Source: F23-B02 sp963640555 (GTDB taxonomy: Bacteria > Bacillota > Clostridia > Oscillospirales > Oscillospiraceae). From it: a stretch of 19,204 bases of DNA. The notes beneath the pieces were generated by a model. The model was not told the DNA's origin, did not search any database, and worked only from the letters and a program-made list of their open reading frames with translations. The translations under genes and the position numbers were made by a program. How positions within the stretch are numbered: position 1 is the first letter of the stretch; every line of letters begins with the position of its first letter. Location: contig CAVHZB010000023.1 of assembly GCA_963640555.1 (NCBI GenBank), positions 1-19,204 of the forward strand, written 5' to 3'. Positions 1-9,183 of this stretch are shown here, piece after piece.

Positions 1-39
1 CTTCTTTGCACCCATTCTGCGAAGTCTGATCTTTACCAT
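1..39 (-). CDS. rpsP: 30S ribosomal protein S16, N-terminal fragment
   Basis: Only the first 13 codons are inside the window; reading on the minus strand they give MVKIRLRRMGAKK, the characteristic beginning of bacterial ribosomal protein S16, which binds 16S rRNA in the small subunit. A strong ribosome binding site (GGAGGTG at 48-54 on the complementary strand) lies 8 nt before the ATG. The gene follows ffh with a 62-nt gap, the usual Bacillota order ylxM-ffh-rpsP, and is probably co-transcribed with it. The rest of the gene runs off the left edge. Confidence 0.93.
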   Translation of the reverse strand, partial: MVKIRLRRMGAKK

Positions 40-101
40 TTATCTTTCACCTCCATAATTTTTCTTTATATTACAAGCGCCTGCGCGCCGGTAAACAATA
101 T

Positions 102-1466
102 TTAAAGTCTGAAGCCGCCCAGTCCGGGGAAGCCGCCGCCCATACCGCCGAGCTTTTTCTGGAGCTTCTTCATGTTCTTGCCGGAAAGCTGCTTCATCAT
201 GCCCTGCATCGCATCAAACTGCTTGAGCAGGCGGTTTACATCGACGACCGAGGTACCGCTGCCGGCGGCAATACGCTTCTTGCGTGAGGCATTGAGGATA
301 GACGGATCATCGCGCTCGGTCTGAGTCATGGAAAGGATTATCGCCTCTATGCGCGCAAGACCCTTCTCATCGAATTTTGCGCCCTTGAGCGCCTTTGCAT
401 CAAGTCCCGGTATCATGCCCGCAAGGTCGTTTATATCACCCATTCCCTTGAGTGAGCGCATCTGGTCGAGATAATCCGACAGCGAGAAACGGTTTGCCTT
501 CATTTTCTCCGCCATCTCGAGAGCCTTTTTCTCGTCAAAGCTCTGCTCGGCCTTTTCGATAAGCGTAAGCACATCGCCCATACCGAGGATGCGGGACGCC
601 ATACGGTCCGGATAAAACGGCTCGATCTGATCGAGCTTTTCGCCGACGCCGATAAACTTTATCGGCTTGCCGGTGCTTGCCTTTATCGAAAGCGCCGCAC
701 CGCCTCGTGCGTCGCCGTCGAGCTTTGTGAGCATAACGCCCGTGACGCCGAGAGCATCATTAAAGGCGTTTGCCGCATTTACGGCATCCTGACCGGTCAT
801 TGCGTCGACAACGAGCAGTATCTCGCTCGGCTCGACCGCATCGCGGATATTCTTAAGCTCCTGCATGAGCTGCTCGTCAATATGAAGTCTGCCGGCAGTA
901 TCGAGAAAAACAAGGTCGTTGCCATGCTTTTTTGCATGCTCTATCGCAGCCTTGGCAATATCAACGGGATCGGTGGTGCCCATCTGGAAAACGGGAATGT
1001 CAAGCTGCTTGCCGACCGTTTCGAGCTGCTTTATGGCTGCGGGACGGTAAATGTCGCAGGCTGCCAGCAGCGGGCGCTTGCCCTGCTTTCGCATATAGGC
1101 AGCCAGCTTTGCGCCGTTTGTCGTTTTGCCCGCGCCCTGAAGTCCTACGAGCATGACGACGCTCGGAGATCTTGAGCCGATGGTGAGCCGCTGGTTTTCG
1201 CTGCCCATGAGCTTTACAAGCTCTTCATTGACTATCTTTATGACCTGCTGTGCCGGAGAAAGCGCTTCGAGCACATCCGCACCCGAGGCACGCTCGGTCA
1301 CACTTTTCGTAAACTCCTTGACGACCTTATAGCTGACATCTGCCTCCAGAAGCGCCATTCGCACTTCCTTCATTGCCTCCTTGACATCAGCCGCAGTCAG
1401 TCTGCCCTTGCCGCGCAGCTTCTTAAAGGCAGCGGACAGCTTGTCGGATAACGATTCAAATGCCAT
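102..1466 (-). CDS. ffh: Signal recognition particle GTPase Ffh (SRP54)
   Basis: This is the protein subunit of the signal recognition particle. It binds 4.5S/6S RNA and emerging signal sequences and delivers ribosomes to FtsY at the membrane. The 454-residue length is normal. Visible parts are the N-terminal helical bundle (about 1-95), the P-loop GLQGAGKTT (108-116), DTAGR (189-193), TKLDGDARGG (247-256) and the methionine-rich M domain from about 310. The RNA-binding stretch SRKKRIAAGSG (394-404) and the glycine- and methionine-rich tail are both present. The ATG at 1466 is supported by an AGGAGG that overlaps the ylxM stop codon, which suggests translational coupling 12 nt downstream of ylxM. 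Nothing is missing from the GTPase core. Confidence 0.98.
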   Translation of the reverse strand: MAFESLSDKLSAAFKKLRGKGRLTAADVKEAMKEVRMALLEADVSYKVVKEFTKSVTERASGADVLEALSPAQQVIKIVNEELVKLMGSENQRLTIGSRSPSVVMLVGLQGAGKTTNGAKLAAYMRKQGKRPLLAACDIYRPAAIKQLETVGKQLDIPVFQMGTTDPVDIAKAAIEHAKKHGNDLVFLDTAGRLHIDEQLMQELKNIRDAVEPSEILLVVDAMTGQDAVNAANAFNDALGVTGVMLTKLDGDARGGAALSIKASTGKPIKFIGVGEKLDQIEPFYPDRMASRILGMGDVLTLIEKAEQSFDEKKALEMAEKMKANRFSLSDYLDQMRSLKGMGDINDLAGMIPGLDAKALKGAKFDEKGLARIEAIILSMTQTERDDPSILNASRKKRIAAGSGTSVVDVNRLLKQFDAMQGMMKQLSGKNMKKLQKKLGGMGGGFPGLGGFRL

Positions 1467-1478
1467 GCTATCTGCCTC

Positions 1479-1805
1479 CTATATTTTAAGTCCTTCGAGC
1501 TTCTTGAAAATGCCGTCGTCGGAAACGCCGATGGCTCTAAGCTCACGCTCCAGTTCGTCTATCTGGGAATTGCGCTCGAGAAAGCGCTTTATAAGCCCCG
1601 TTTTTTCCTCTATCTCCGTCATTGCGGCCTCGGCGCGGCGGATTATATCCCAAACGCCCTGCCTCGATATCCCGCACTGCTCGGCGATCTCGCCGAGGGA
1701 CAGATCCTCATTATAGCGGAGGTCAAAGTACTCGCGCTGCTTATCCGTAAGCAATTCGCCGTAAAAATCAAACAGCATCGAACGCATGACCGCACTGTTT
1801 TTCAC
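1479..1805 (-). CDS. ylxM: YlxM family SRP-associated helix-turn-helix protein
   Basis: A 108-residue protein with the family signature LFDFYGELLTDKQREYF (11-27), followed by a sigma-70 region 4-like helix-turn-helix (LSLGEIAEQCGISRQGVWDIIRRAE, about 35-59). YlxM proteins are encoded directly before ffh in Bacillota and are linked to the SRP. In streptococci a YlxM protein has been reported to bind SRP components. I chose a GTG start at 1805 because AGGAGG sits 6 nt before it and the promoter lies just upstream. A longer frame extends to 2129, but its extra N-terminus crosses the promoter and the divergent gene, so it is not real. The C-terminal half (60-108) is a charged helix. It is the first gene of the ylxM-ffh-rpsP operon. 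Confidence 0.93.
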   Translation of the reverse strand: MKNSAVMRSMLFDFYGELLTDKQREYFDLRYNEDLSLGEIAEQCGISRQGVWDIIRRAEAAMTEIEEKTGLIKRFLERNSQIDELERELRAIGVSDDGIFKKLEGLKI

Positions 1806-1839
1806 GGCGCACCTCCTGTAAACGCAAATTACTTTACAG

Positions 1840-1868
1840 AGTATAGCATTGTCCGCCATGCCTGTCAA
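1840..1868 (-). promoter_or_regulatory. Promoter of the ylxM-ffh operon
   Basis: On the minus strand, TTGACA (1868-1863), a 17-nt spacer and TATACT (1845-1840) form a near-consensus vegetative sigma promoter. The expected start of transcription is near 1833, about 28 nt before the GTG of ylxM. The -35 box alone is a perfect match, which fits a strongly expressed housekeeping operon. Confidence 0.85.
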
Positions 1869-1878
1869 GCATTTTTTC

Positions 1879-1908
1879 TTGTCACGGCAGCGCGAATATA
1901 TCATTAAT
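1879..1908 (+). promoter_or_regulatory. Weak candidate promoter of the glucan synthase gene
   Basis: TTGTCA (1879-1884), an 18-nt spacer and ATTAAT (1903-1908) lie back-to-back with the ylxM promoter, in the AT-rich gap before the large gene. The -10 box matches only 4 of 6 bases, so this is a suggestion. No clearer plus-strand promoter is visible between 1869 and 1953. Confidence 0.35.
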
Positions 1909-1953
1909 TTTATGGTAAAACTTATTGCACCAATATGAGCTAAGGAGAGCCTT

Positions 1954-4900
1954 ATGGACAATAAAAGCAACGGCGCGCTTTTTGACCGCGCGGCAAGCTG
2001 TGCACGGCTGTGCAGACCTAACGGTCTCCGGTCCTGCAGCGATATAAAATCGGCTCTGAAAAAGAGCGTCTCGGAGGTAAATGCCGTGTACCGGCTCATT
2101 GAGAGACGGTTTGGCTCCAAGTCACACATACCGGCTGCCTGTCAATGGCTGCTGGACAACCGGTACATTGCGGTGCGCGAGGCAAAAAGTGCGCTCGGCG
2201 GACTTGAGCGCTGCGGCAAGCTGCGCGCCTGTGACGACGGCATTATACTCTCCTGCATGTCGAGAGATATGCTCCGCGCCTGCGGGCTGAGTATAGGCGA
2301 GGCTTCGATGATCGAGTATCTTCGCGGAGCGCAGAGCATTGAGTCGCTCCCGCTCGACGAGCTGTGCCTGTTTCCTGCCGTTGTTCGCTCAGAGCTCGTG
2401 TGTGAGCTTGCCCGTCTGTGCTCGGAGCTGCGGCAAAGCTCCGTTCCCGACGAGCTGACGGATAAATTTTCGGCGGTCTTCACCTCACTTCGGCTTATAT
2501 CGGGGCTTCAATGGCAAAGCATTCTCGAACGCTCGGACACTGTCGAGAGGATATTCATGACCGACCCTGCCGGCGTTTATCCGCATATGGATGAGCAAAG
2601 CCGTGCGCGGTACCGCAGAAGGCTTGCCGTGCTTGCGAAGAAAAGCGGCTTAGCCGAGGACGCGGCGGCACGCGGCATACTTTCGGAATGTCGGAAGTCA
2701 CAGGGCGCCGCCCGGCATATAGGCAGTCATCTTTTCAAAACCGGAGATGCGCGCAGACCGGCGGCATATTACATTGCGGCAAATGTGCTGCTGACCCTGT
2801 TTTTATCGCTGCTGTGCGGGTTTTTATCCCGCAGTGCGGCAGCCGCGCTGCTGCTGCTTTTACCGTTATCGGAGCTCACGAAAACTCTGCTTGATTATAT
2901 TCTGCTGTTGACGGTCCCGCCGCGCAGACTGCCGAGGCTGGATGTTTCCGAGGGCGTCCCCGACAGCGGAAAGACGATCTGCGTGATCTCGGCTCTGCTC
3001 GGCAGTGGTGACAGCGCGCGTAAATTTGCAGAAAGGCTTGAGGAATATTATCTTGCAAACCGGAGCTGCGGAAAAAATCTTGCATTCGGCATACTTGCCG
3101 ATCTCCCTGAGGCCGACTGCCCGGAAGCACCGGAGGACGAAAAAATAACAGCCGCCGCCACAGCCGCCGTTGATGAGCTCAACGCAAAGTATTCCGGTGG
3201 CTTTTACCTTTTCACTCGCGCCAGGGTCGAGGATGCGGGTCGGGGCAAATACTCCGGAAGAGAACGCAAGCGGGGTGCGCTGCTTGCGCTCGCGGAGCTT
3301 TTATGCGGAGAGGAGAGCAGCCTCGCCGTCCGCTCCGGTGACCGGCAGGCTCTCGGCGGAACGAGATTTATGGTAACGCTCGACAGCGACACCATTCCCT
3401 CCCCCGGCTCGATCGCCGAGCTCATCGGCGCTATGCTGCATCCTTTGAACGCTCCGGTGCTTGACTCCGAAGCCGTAAGCGTTATATCCGGTCACGGGCT
3501 TATACATCCGCGCATGTGCGTCTCGCTGCACTCAGCCGCGGCGACGGATTTTTCGCGTATATTTGCCGGCGAGGGCGGTACCGAACCTTACAGCTCACTG
3601 TGCGGAGAGGTCAACATGGATCTGTTTGACCGCGGCGGCTTTTCCGGCAAGGGCATAATGGATGCCCGCGTGCTGCTTGCGGTATCGCGGGCGCACATCC
3701 CCGACGGGCGTGTGCTCTCGCACGATGCCCTTGAGGGGGCTTATATGCGAGGCGGATACATGAGCGATGTCGAGTTTTCCGACGATTTTCCTTCCTCCCT
3801 GCCAGCTTACTGCCGGCGCAGTCATCGCTGGATACGCGGCGACTGGCAGAACGCGGCGTGGATATTCGGTGCCGCCTCGCAGCTTCCCGACATAGAGCGG
3901 TGGAAGCTGTTTGACTCGCTGCGCCGCAGTCTCATAGCCCCCGCGACCTTTGCCGCGATATTCGCGGGACTCGTGCTCAGGGCAGCCGGGCTCACGGCGG
4001 CCGCATGGTCTGCTCTGATAGCACTCGCTTCCGGACTTATGATAGCGCTTGCCGAGCTTGCGTCGCAGAGACCGGAGGTGCTGTCGGCACGGTACCACAG
4101 CCGCGTTTTGTCCGGCATCGGGAGAGCAATGGTGCAGACGGTATTCAGACTGTGGTTTCTGCCGTATGAGGCTTGGATATGTGCTTGGGCATCGGCGACC
4201 GCACTTTGGCGGACGCTGATAAGCGGCAAAAATCTGCTCGAATGGGAAACGGCTGCGCAGGGTGAGGGGAAAAAGCACGGACTCGCAGCGCACTGTAAAA
4301 GCATGTGGGCGGCTCCCGCCGCCGGACTGGCGCTTATCCTGCTTGCTCCCGGCATATTTGCAAAGACCGTGGGGCTCATGTGGCTGCTGGCACCGGCTGC
4401 GGCGGCAGCACTCGCACTGCCCTCAAAGTCCGAGCGTGAGCTTTCTTCGTCCGACCGGCAGTATCTTATCGGCTGTGCCCGGGAAATATGGGGCTATTTT
4501 GCCGCCATGTGTACCGAGCAGGACAATTTCCTGCCGCCGGACAATTTTCAGCAGCAGCCGCCCGTCGGCATTGCCCATCGCACCTCGCCTACAAATATCG
4601 GGCTTGCACTCGTCTCGGCACTGTGCGCGCATAAGCTTGGCTTCATAGACGAAAAGGAGCTTGAGCGCTTTGTCGCAGGCATGCTCGAAGCGCTGGAGAA
4701 AATGCCGAAATACGCAGGGCATCTCTGCAACTGGTATGACACGCGCACGCTGCGTCCGCTTGAGCCGAAATACCTGTCGACCGTGGACTGCGGCAACCTG
4801 TATGCCTGCCTCACCGCACTTAAAAACGGTCTCTCCGGCATCGGACTGCACGGGCTGTCAGAGCATGTGCAGCGGCTGATGACGCCCATGGATTTTTCCA

Positions 4901-7900
4901 TATTCTATAACGAGCAGCGCGGACTTTTTCACATAGGCATAGACCTCGAAAAGGGCTCCGCATCGCCCGGACTTTATGACCTCATGGCAAGCGAGGCGCG
5001 CCTGACGAGCTACATTGCGATAGCCAAGGGCGATGTTCCGCGCCGCCACTGGCGCAGACTCGCACGCATCGAGCTCGGCATGGCAGGCTACCGCGGCATG
5101 GCAAGCTGGACGGGTACAATGTTTGAATATCTCATGCCAGAGCTGTTTCTGCCTCTTTCACCGGACAGTCTGCTGTATGAAACGGCAAAGTATTGCCTTT
5201 TCGTTCAAAAGCGGCGGCGCAGTCACACCGGACTATGGGGTATTTCCGAGAGCGCATTTTTCTCGCTCGATCCCGCTCTGAATTATCGCTATAAGGCTCA
5301 CGGCTGTGCGCATCTCGCGCTCAAGCGCGGTCAGGACAGTGAGCTGGTCATAGCGCCCTACGCCGCGTTTCTTGCACTCATAGTCGAGCCCAAGAGCGCC
5401 ATTGCAGACCTCAGGCGCATGGAAAAGCAGGATCTGCGCTCGCGCTTCGGCTTTATTGAAGCGATCGACTTCACGCCCTCGCGCTGCCGCAGCTCCGACG
5501 GTGAGAGGGTCCGCTGCTACATGGCTCACCATCTCGGCATGAGCATGCTCGCCATAACGAATCTCGTATCTGACTCATTCATACAAGTCAGTTTCATGCG
5601 GCAGCCGGAAATGGCGGCGCACCGCAGTCTGCTTGAGGAAAGGGTGCCGCTGAGCTCCGCAGCTCTTACCCTGAGTGAGAGCGAGAGTGAGAAGCCGCGT
5701 AAGGGCGAAAGCCTCCAATGGGAAAAGCGCGGTGAGAAGGTGGACTTCGTTCAGCCGGACTGTACGGTGCTCTCAAACGGCATTTATAATATTATGTTAA
5801 CCGAAAGCGGTATAAGCTCCTCGAGCTGCTCTGAAATGCTCGTGTACCGCGCGCCGTTCAGGCAGCTCGGCGGCGGGCACGGCGTTTCGCTGAGCGTTTG
5901 CCGCGGAAGGGAGAGGCTCTCTCTGCTGCCGGAGCCGGAGAGCAAGGCTCCGTTTATTTGGGAGTTTTCGGAGATATCGTGCACATTTTCATGTGTATAC
6001 GAGGATTTCACCGCACGCAGCGGTATAGCCGTTTCCGGCGCGGATAACGGGGAGCTGCGCCTTGTTGAACTGTTTGCGAAAAACGATATCACGGATGCCG
6101 CAATAGAGCTTTCCTTTGAACCCGTGCTTGCAGACGCTTGCGATTATGTAAACCATCCCGCGTACTGGCGGCTCGGCATGGAGGCGAGAACCGACGGCAA
6201 CTGCCTCATGCTGCACCGGCTGCCGCGCGGGAGGCAGAAGGATACCTGGCTGTGTCTGAGCTGCGATAAAACCATGACTGCGCGCGCCGGCAGGATCGCC
6301 GATGACGGCTTCCTCTCGGAGCCGTTCGTGCGCGCATCGGTCAATATATCACTAAGGCGCGGCGAGCAAACGAAGCTGCGCTTTGCCGTCTGCATCGGCT
6401 CGACGCCCGAGGAGGCTTACTCCGGCGCACAGCATATGCTGGTCATCGGTCCTGCCGAATACGGTGCGATGGTATCCGCCTGCGCCGGCATAACGAGAAT
6501 GAGCTCAAGGGATGTTGACGGTGCAATGCAAATGCTCTCAAGGCTGAGGTTTATAAGTGCATCAGAGCCGTTTCCCGCTAAAAGCGCACTGTGGAGGTAC
6601 GGTATCTCCGGCGATATGCCGATAATATGCTGCCCGGGCAATGAGGATGTGGAAACGGTAACGCGGCAGTTCTGCCTTATAAGGAGCTGCGGCGTATACG
6701 CCGATCTTGTATTTTTGACCGATGATGGAGGCGAATACCGCAGACCTGTATACGGCAAGGTGCGGGATATACTCTCCGCCCACGGTCTTGAAGCACTCAT
6801 CGGCGTTCACGGCGGTGTGAGAATACTGCCTGCGGACGCTCTTTCGGTGATAGGCTCCGCCGCAGCGTACACCGTCGGTAAGAAAGCCGGGGAACGCACA
6901 TTCACCTCCGTCCCGCATATTCCGGACGCGGGCGGACGCAGCCGCAATTATCAGCCGAAATTCGAGTATGGCAGCGACGGCAGCTTCGCATTTTATGTAA
7001 ACCGAGGGCTGCCCGCCAGAGCCTGGAGCAGCATACTCACAAACGGCAGCTTCGGCTATATAGCCGCGGACACCGGTATGGGCAATATGTGGTACAAAAA
7101 CGCCCGTGAAATGCGCCTTACACCGTGGGTAAACGATCCCTCGGCCGTAAGCGGACCGGAGAGCCTTGAATATGTGACCGGCAGCGGGCGTTACAGTCTT
7201 TTCGCGGCAAATGACGGTGCGGCATGCCGTGTGAGGTTCGGCTTCGGTTTTGCGGTGTGGGAAAAAAGCTTCGGCAGCAGCGGCACACGGTGCACGGCGT
7301 TTATACCGCCCGATACGGATGCGCGCGTCATGATAATCGAGTTTTTCGGAAATCAGACCGGTCATCTTGAATGGAAAAGCGAGCTGCTGCTCTCGGATAA
7401 CGATAATGACTATACTGCCGTATCGGTCAATTATGTCAACTCAATATTCACTGCCTCCAGCAGTCGCTCACCCATAGAAGGTCTGAAGCTTTCCGCGATG
7501 TGCTCGGCACCCTCGCTTGGCTGGACCTGCGATCTTTTTTCTTATATCCACGGCGAATTTGACTCGCGCACAGAGTGTTTGAGCTATCCCGTATTCGCTG
7601 CGAAATACGAGCTCCGACCTGTGACGGTGCTGGTGTGCGGCTGCTGCCGCGAGGACGAGCTCGCAAAATTATGTAAACCCAACGAGGCTTTCTCCGCGCT
7701 TGAGACCGCAAGGAAGCATTGGCTGAGAGTGTCGGGTGCGCTCACGCTGTCCGGCACCGGCAGCAGCGACCGTTATATGAGCGGCTGGGCGGTTTATCAG
7801 ACGCTTGCCTGCAGAATAATGGGACGGTGCTCCGTGTATCAGAGCGGCGGCGCGGTCGGCTTCCGCGATCAGCTTCAGGATGCGGTAAACCTCATACTGA

Positions 7901-9138
7901 TAGATCCGTCTATTGCTAAAAGGCAGCTACTCGACTGCTGCAAGCACCAGTATCTTGAGGGCGATGTCATGCATTGGTGGCACCGCAGCTCCGGCGGCGA
8001 CAAGGGTGTGCGCACACACTGCTCCGACGATCTCTTATGGCTCGTTTGGGCTCTGTGCGAGTACACGGAAAAGACGGGGGATTACTCGATCTGTGATATA
8101 TCTGAATATTATGTAAACTCAAAGCCGCTTGAGACCTTCGATAGCGACAGATACGAGACTCCCATGCTGTCGGCCTGCTCGGAGGGCGTTATCGACCATG
8201 CACGGCGCGCCGTAGACTGCTGCGTATCGCGCGGAAAGGGTCCTCATGGGCTCCTGTATTTCGGCACCGGCGACTGGAACGACGGCATGAACGGCATAGG
8301 CGGCGAAAGCGTTTGGCTGACATGGTTCTTCGCCTGCTGCGTCAGGCGGTTTTCCGAGCTCTTGTCTGTATTATGTAAACCTGACGCGGAAGTCTACCGC
8401 ACCCTTGCCGTAAAAGCCGGAAAAGCGGCGGATAACGCATGGGACGGGCAGTGGTACCTGCGCGGCTACTGGACCGACGGTGAGAAGCTCGGCTCGCATT
8501 CAAGCGATTGCTGCCGCATAGACTCCATCGCGCAGAGCTGGGCATGCTTCTGCGCCGAAGCGCAGAACACACGCACGGATATCGCCCTTGACAGTGCGCT
8601 GAGGCTGCTGTTTGACCGCGAAAACGGCATAGTCAAGCTCTTTGATCCTCCGTTTTCCGGCAATGGGCGCGATCCGGGATATATCCGCAGCTACGGTCCG
8701 GGCTTCCGTGAAAACGGCGGACAGTACACCCATGCCGCACTGTGGCTGGCCATGGCATGCTTCAGGCGCTCGCGTGAAAACGACGGCTGGGCGATATTGA
8801 AGGCTGTGCTGCCCGAGGGGCATGAGCTCAGCCGGTATCGTGCCGAGCCCTTTGTCATCGCAGCCGATGTTTATACCTGTCCAGGGCATGTCGGCGAGGC
8901 CGGCTGGACATGGTACACCGGCTCATCCGGATGGTATTTCCGCGTTTTCTGCGAGGAGCTGCTCGGACTTAAGCTGTGGCACGGAGCCCTGTATATCCGT
9001 CCCTCCCTGCCCGACGGCTTTCCGGAATGCCGTGTGAGCTGGCGGCCCGTCGGCGGAAAGGCGCATGATATAAGCATAGGCGGCACCATATTCGTCGACG
9101 GCGAAAAATACGACGGAAAGGGTATACCATATGCATGA
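1954..9138 (+). CDS. Cyclic beta-1,2-glucan synthase-like protein (GT84-GH189-GH94)
   Basis: A 2394-residue membrane enzyme with the full order of parts of cyclic beta-1,2-glucan synthases. Order: an N-terminal helical region with PAACQWLLDN (60-69); membrane helices about 272-330; a GT-A glycosyltransferase domain with DSD at 477-479, HD at 590-591 and the acceptor-side motif HRWIRGDWQ (624-632); more membrane helices about 660-825; a GH189-like (glycoamylase-like) domain about 838-1200 with HRTSPTNIG (875-883), STVDCGN (942-948) and WGISES (1095-1100). The GH94 module follows: a first beta-sandwich about 1265-1510, WRYGISGD (1547-1554), a second beta-sandwich with ARE..LTPWVND (1717-1728), then an (alpha/alpha)6 barrel with GFRDQLQD (1969-1976), HWWH (2007-2010), GDWND (2106-2110, the expected general-acid region), ENGGQYTH (2253-2260) and WYTGSS (2320-2325, the expected phosphate site). 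By family knowledge, GT84 polymerises UDP-glucose, GH189 cyclises the chain and GH94 trims it by phosphorolysis. AAGGAG 6 nt before the ATG supports the start. It is somewhat shorter than NdvB of rhizobia (about 2800 residues). No exporter gene is adjacent. Activity and product are inferred. Confidence 0.9.
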   Translation: MDNKSNGALFDRAASCARLCRPNGLRSCSDIKSALKKSVSEVNAVYRLIERRFGSKSHIPAACQWLLDNRYIAVREAKSALGGLERCGKLRACDDGIILSCMSRDMLRACGLSIGEASMIEYLRGAQSIESLPLDELCLFPAVVRSELVCELARLCSELRQSSVPDELTDKFSAVFTSLRLISGLQWQSILERSDTVERIFMTDPAGVYPHMDEQSRARYRRRLAVLAKKSGLAEDAAARGILSECRKSQGAARHIGSHLFKTGDARRPAAYYIAANVLLTLFLSLLCGFLSRSAAAALLLLLPLSELTKTLLDYILLLTVPPRRLPRLDVSEGVPDSGKTICVISALLGSGDSARKFAERLEEYYLANRSCGKNLAFGILADLPEADCPEAPEDEKITAAATAAVDELNAKYSGGFYLFTRARVEDAGRGKYSGRERKRGALLALAELLCGEESSLAVRSGDRQALGGTRFMVTLDSDTIPSPGSIAELIGAMLHPLNAPVLDSEAVSVISGHGLIHPRMCVSLHSAAATDFSRIFAGEGGTEPYSSLCGEVNMDLFDRGGFSGKGIMDARVLLAVSRAHIPDGRVLSHDALEGAYMRGGYMSDVEFSDDFPSSLPAYCRRSHRWIRGDWQNAAWIFGAASQLPDIERWKLFDSLRRSLIAPATFAAIFAGLVLRAAGLTAAAWSALIALASGLMIALAELASQRPEVLSARYHSRVLSGIGRAMVQTVFRLWFLPYEAWICAWASATALWRTLISGKNLLEWETAAQGEGKKHGLAAHCKSMWAAPAAGLALILLAPGIFAKTVGLMWLLAPAAAAALALPSKSERELSSSDRQYLIGCAREIWGYFAAMCTEQDNFLPPDNFQQQPPVGIAHRTSPTNIGLALVSALCAHKLGFIDEKELERFVAGMLEALEKMPKYAGHLCNWYDTRTLRPLEPKYLSTVDCGNLYACLTALKNGLSGIGLHGLSEHVQRLMTPMDFSIFYNEQRGLFHIGIDLEKGSASPGLYDLMASEARLTSYIAIAKGDVPRRHWRRLARIELGMAGYRGMASWTGTMFEYLMPELFLPLSPDSLLYETAKYCLFVQKRRRSHTGLWGISESAFFSLDPALNYRYKAHGCAHLALKRGQDSELVIAPYAAFLALIVEPKSAIADLRRMEKQDLRSRFGFIEAIDFTPSRCRSSDGERVRCYMAHHLGMSMLAITNLVSDSFIQVSFMRQPEMAAHRSLLEERVPLSSAALTLSESESEKPRKGESLQWEKRGEKVDFVQPDCTVLSNGIYNIMLTESGISSSSCSEMLVYRAPFRQLGGGHGVSLSVCRGRERLSLLPEPESKAPFIWEFSEISCTFSCVYEDFTARSGIAVSGADNGELRLVELFAKNDITDAAIELSFEPVLADACDYVNHPAYWRLGMEARTDGNCLMLHRLPRGRQKDTWLCLSCDKTMTARAGRIADDGFLSEPFVRASVNISLRRGEQTKLRFAVCIGSTPEEAYSGAQHMLVIGPAEYGAMVSACAGITRMSSRDVDGAMQMLSRLRFISASEPFPAKSALWRYGISGDMPIICCPGNEDVETVTRQFCLIRSCGVYADLVFLTDDGGEYRRPVYGKVRDILSAHGLEALIGVHGGVRILPADALSVIGSAAAYTVGKKAGERTFTSVPHIPDAGGRSRNYQPKFEYGSDGSFAFYVNRGLPARAWSSILTNGSFGYIAADTGMGNMWYKNAREMRLTPWVNDPSAVSGPESLEYVTGSGRYSLFAANDGAACRVRFGFGFAVWEKSFGSSGTRCTAFIPPDTDARVMIIEFFGNQTGHLEWKSELLLSDNDNDYTAVSVNYVNSIFTASSSRSPIEGLKLSAMCSAPSLGWTCDLFSYIHGEFDSRTECLSYPVFAAKYELRPVTVLVCGCCREDELAKLCKPNEAFSALETARKHWLRVSGALTLSGTGSSDRYMSGWAVYQTLACRIMGRCSVYQSGGAVGFRDQLQDAVNLILIDPSIAKRQLLDCCKHQYLEGDVMHWWHRSSGGDKGVRTHCSDDLLWLVWALCEYTEKTGDYSICDISEYYVNSKPLETFDSDRYETPMLSACSEGVIDHARRAVDCCVSRGKGPHGLLYFGTGDWNDGMNGIGGESVWLTWFFACCVRRFSELLSVLCKPDAEVYRTLAVKAGKAADNAWDGQWYLRGYWTDGEKLGSHSSDCCRIDSIAQSWACFCAEAQNTRTDIALDSALRLLFDRENGIVKLFDPPFSGNGRDPGYIRSYGPGFRENGGQYTHAALWLAMACFRRSRENDGWAILKAVLPEGHELSRYRAEPFVIAADVYTCPGHVGEAGWTWYTGSSGWYFRVFCEELLGLKLWHGALYIRPSLPDGFPECRVSWRPVGGKAHDISIGGTIFVDGEKYDGKGIPYA
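5791..8381 (+). repeat. Cluster of seven ATTATGTNAACY words
   Basis: Seven copies of a 12-base word lie inside the GH94-coding part of the large gene, all on the plus strand. They start at 5791 (N=T), 6143 (A), 6992 (A, first base T instead of A), 7430 (C), 7668 (A), 8108 (A) and 8370 (A). They are read in three frames: Ile-Met-Leu-Thr at 5791, Tyr-Val-Asn at 6143, 6992, 7430 and 8108, and Leu-Cys-Lys-Pro at 7668 and 8370. A shared protein motif therefore does not explain them. The flanks show no common extension. Function unknown. Confidence 0.6.
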
Positions 9139-9163
9139 AAAGTGTGATATACTGATTTATTAT
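9135..9163 (+). promoter_or_regulatory. Candidate promoter of the yfmF operon
   Basis: ATGAAA (9135-9140), a 17-nt spacer and TATTAT (9158-9163) give a moderate sigma-70-type match. An overlapping extended -10 (TGATATACT, 9145-9153) has no good -35. The site begins in the last codons of the glucan synthase gene, so read-through from that gene is also possible; no terminator separates them. Confidence 0.4.
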
Positions 9164-9183
9164 AGTTCCAAGGAGGTCATGCC

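Noticed and set aside
882..1175. Plus-strand frames inside ffh
   Set aside because: The opposite strand is fully explained by the Ffh GTPase core; the frames have no family motif.
1479..2129. A 216-residue minus-strand frame containing ylxM
   Set aside because: Only the last 108 residues match YlxM. The extension crosses the operon promoter and the first codons of the divergent gene, and a GTG with a strong ribosome binding site exists at 1805.
3595..4379. Long minus-strand frames opposite the glucan synthase gene (also 6562-7365)
   Set aside because: They are antisense shadows of a GC-rich gene: rich in Arg, Pro, Ser and Ala, no recognisable domain and no ribosome binding site, while the plus frame has continuous conserved motifs.
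5785..5790. TATAAT inside the glucan synthase gene as an internal promoter
   Set aside because: No -35-like sequence lies 16-18 nt upstream (GTACGG at 5762-5767).
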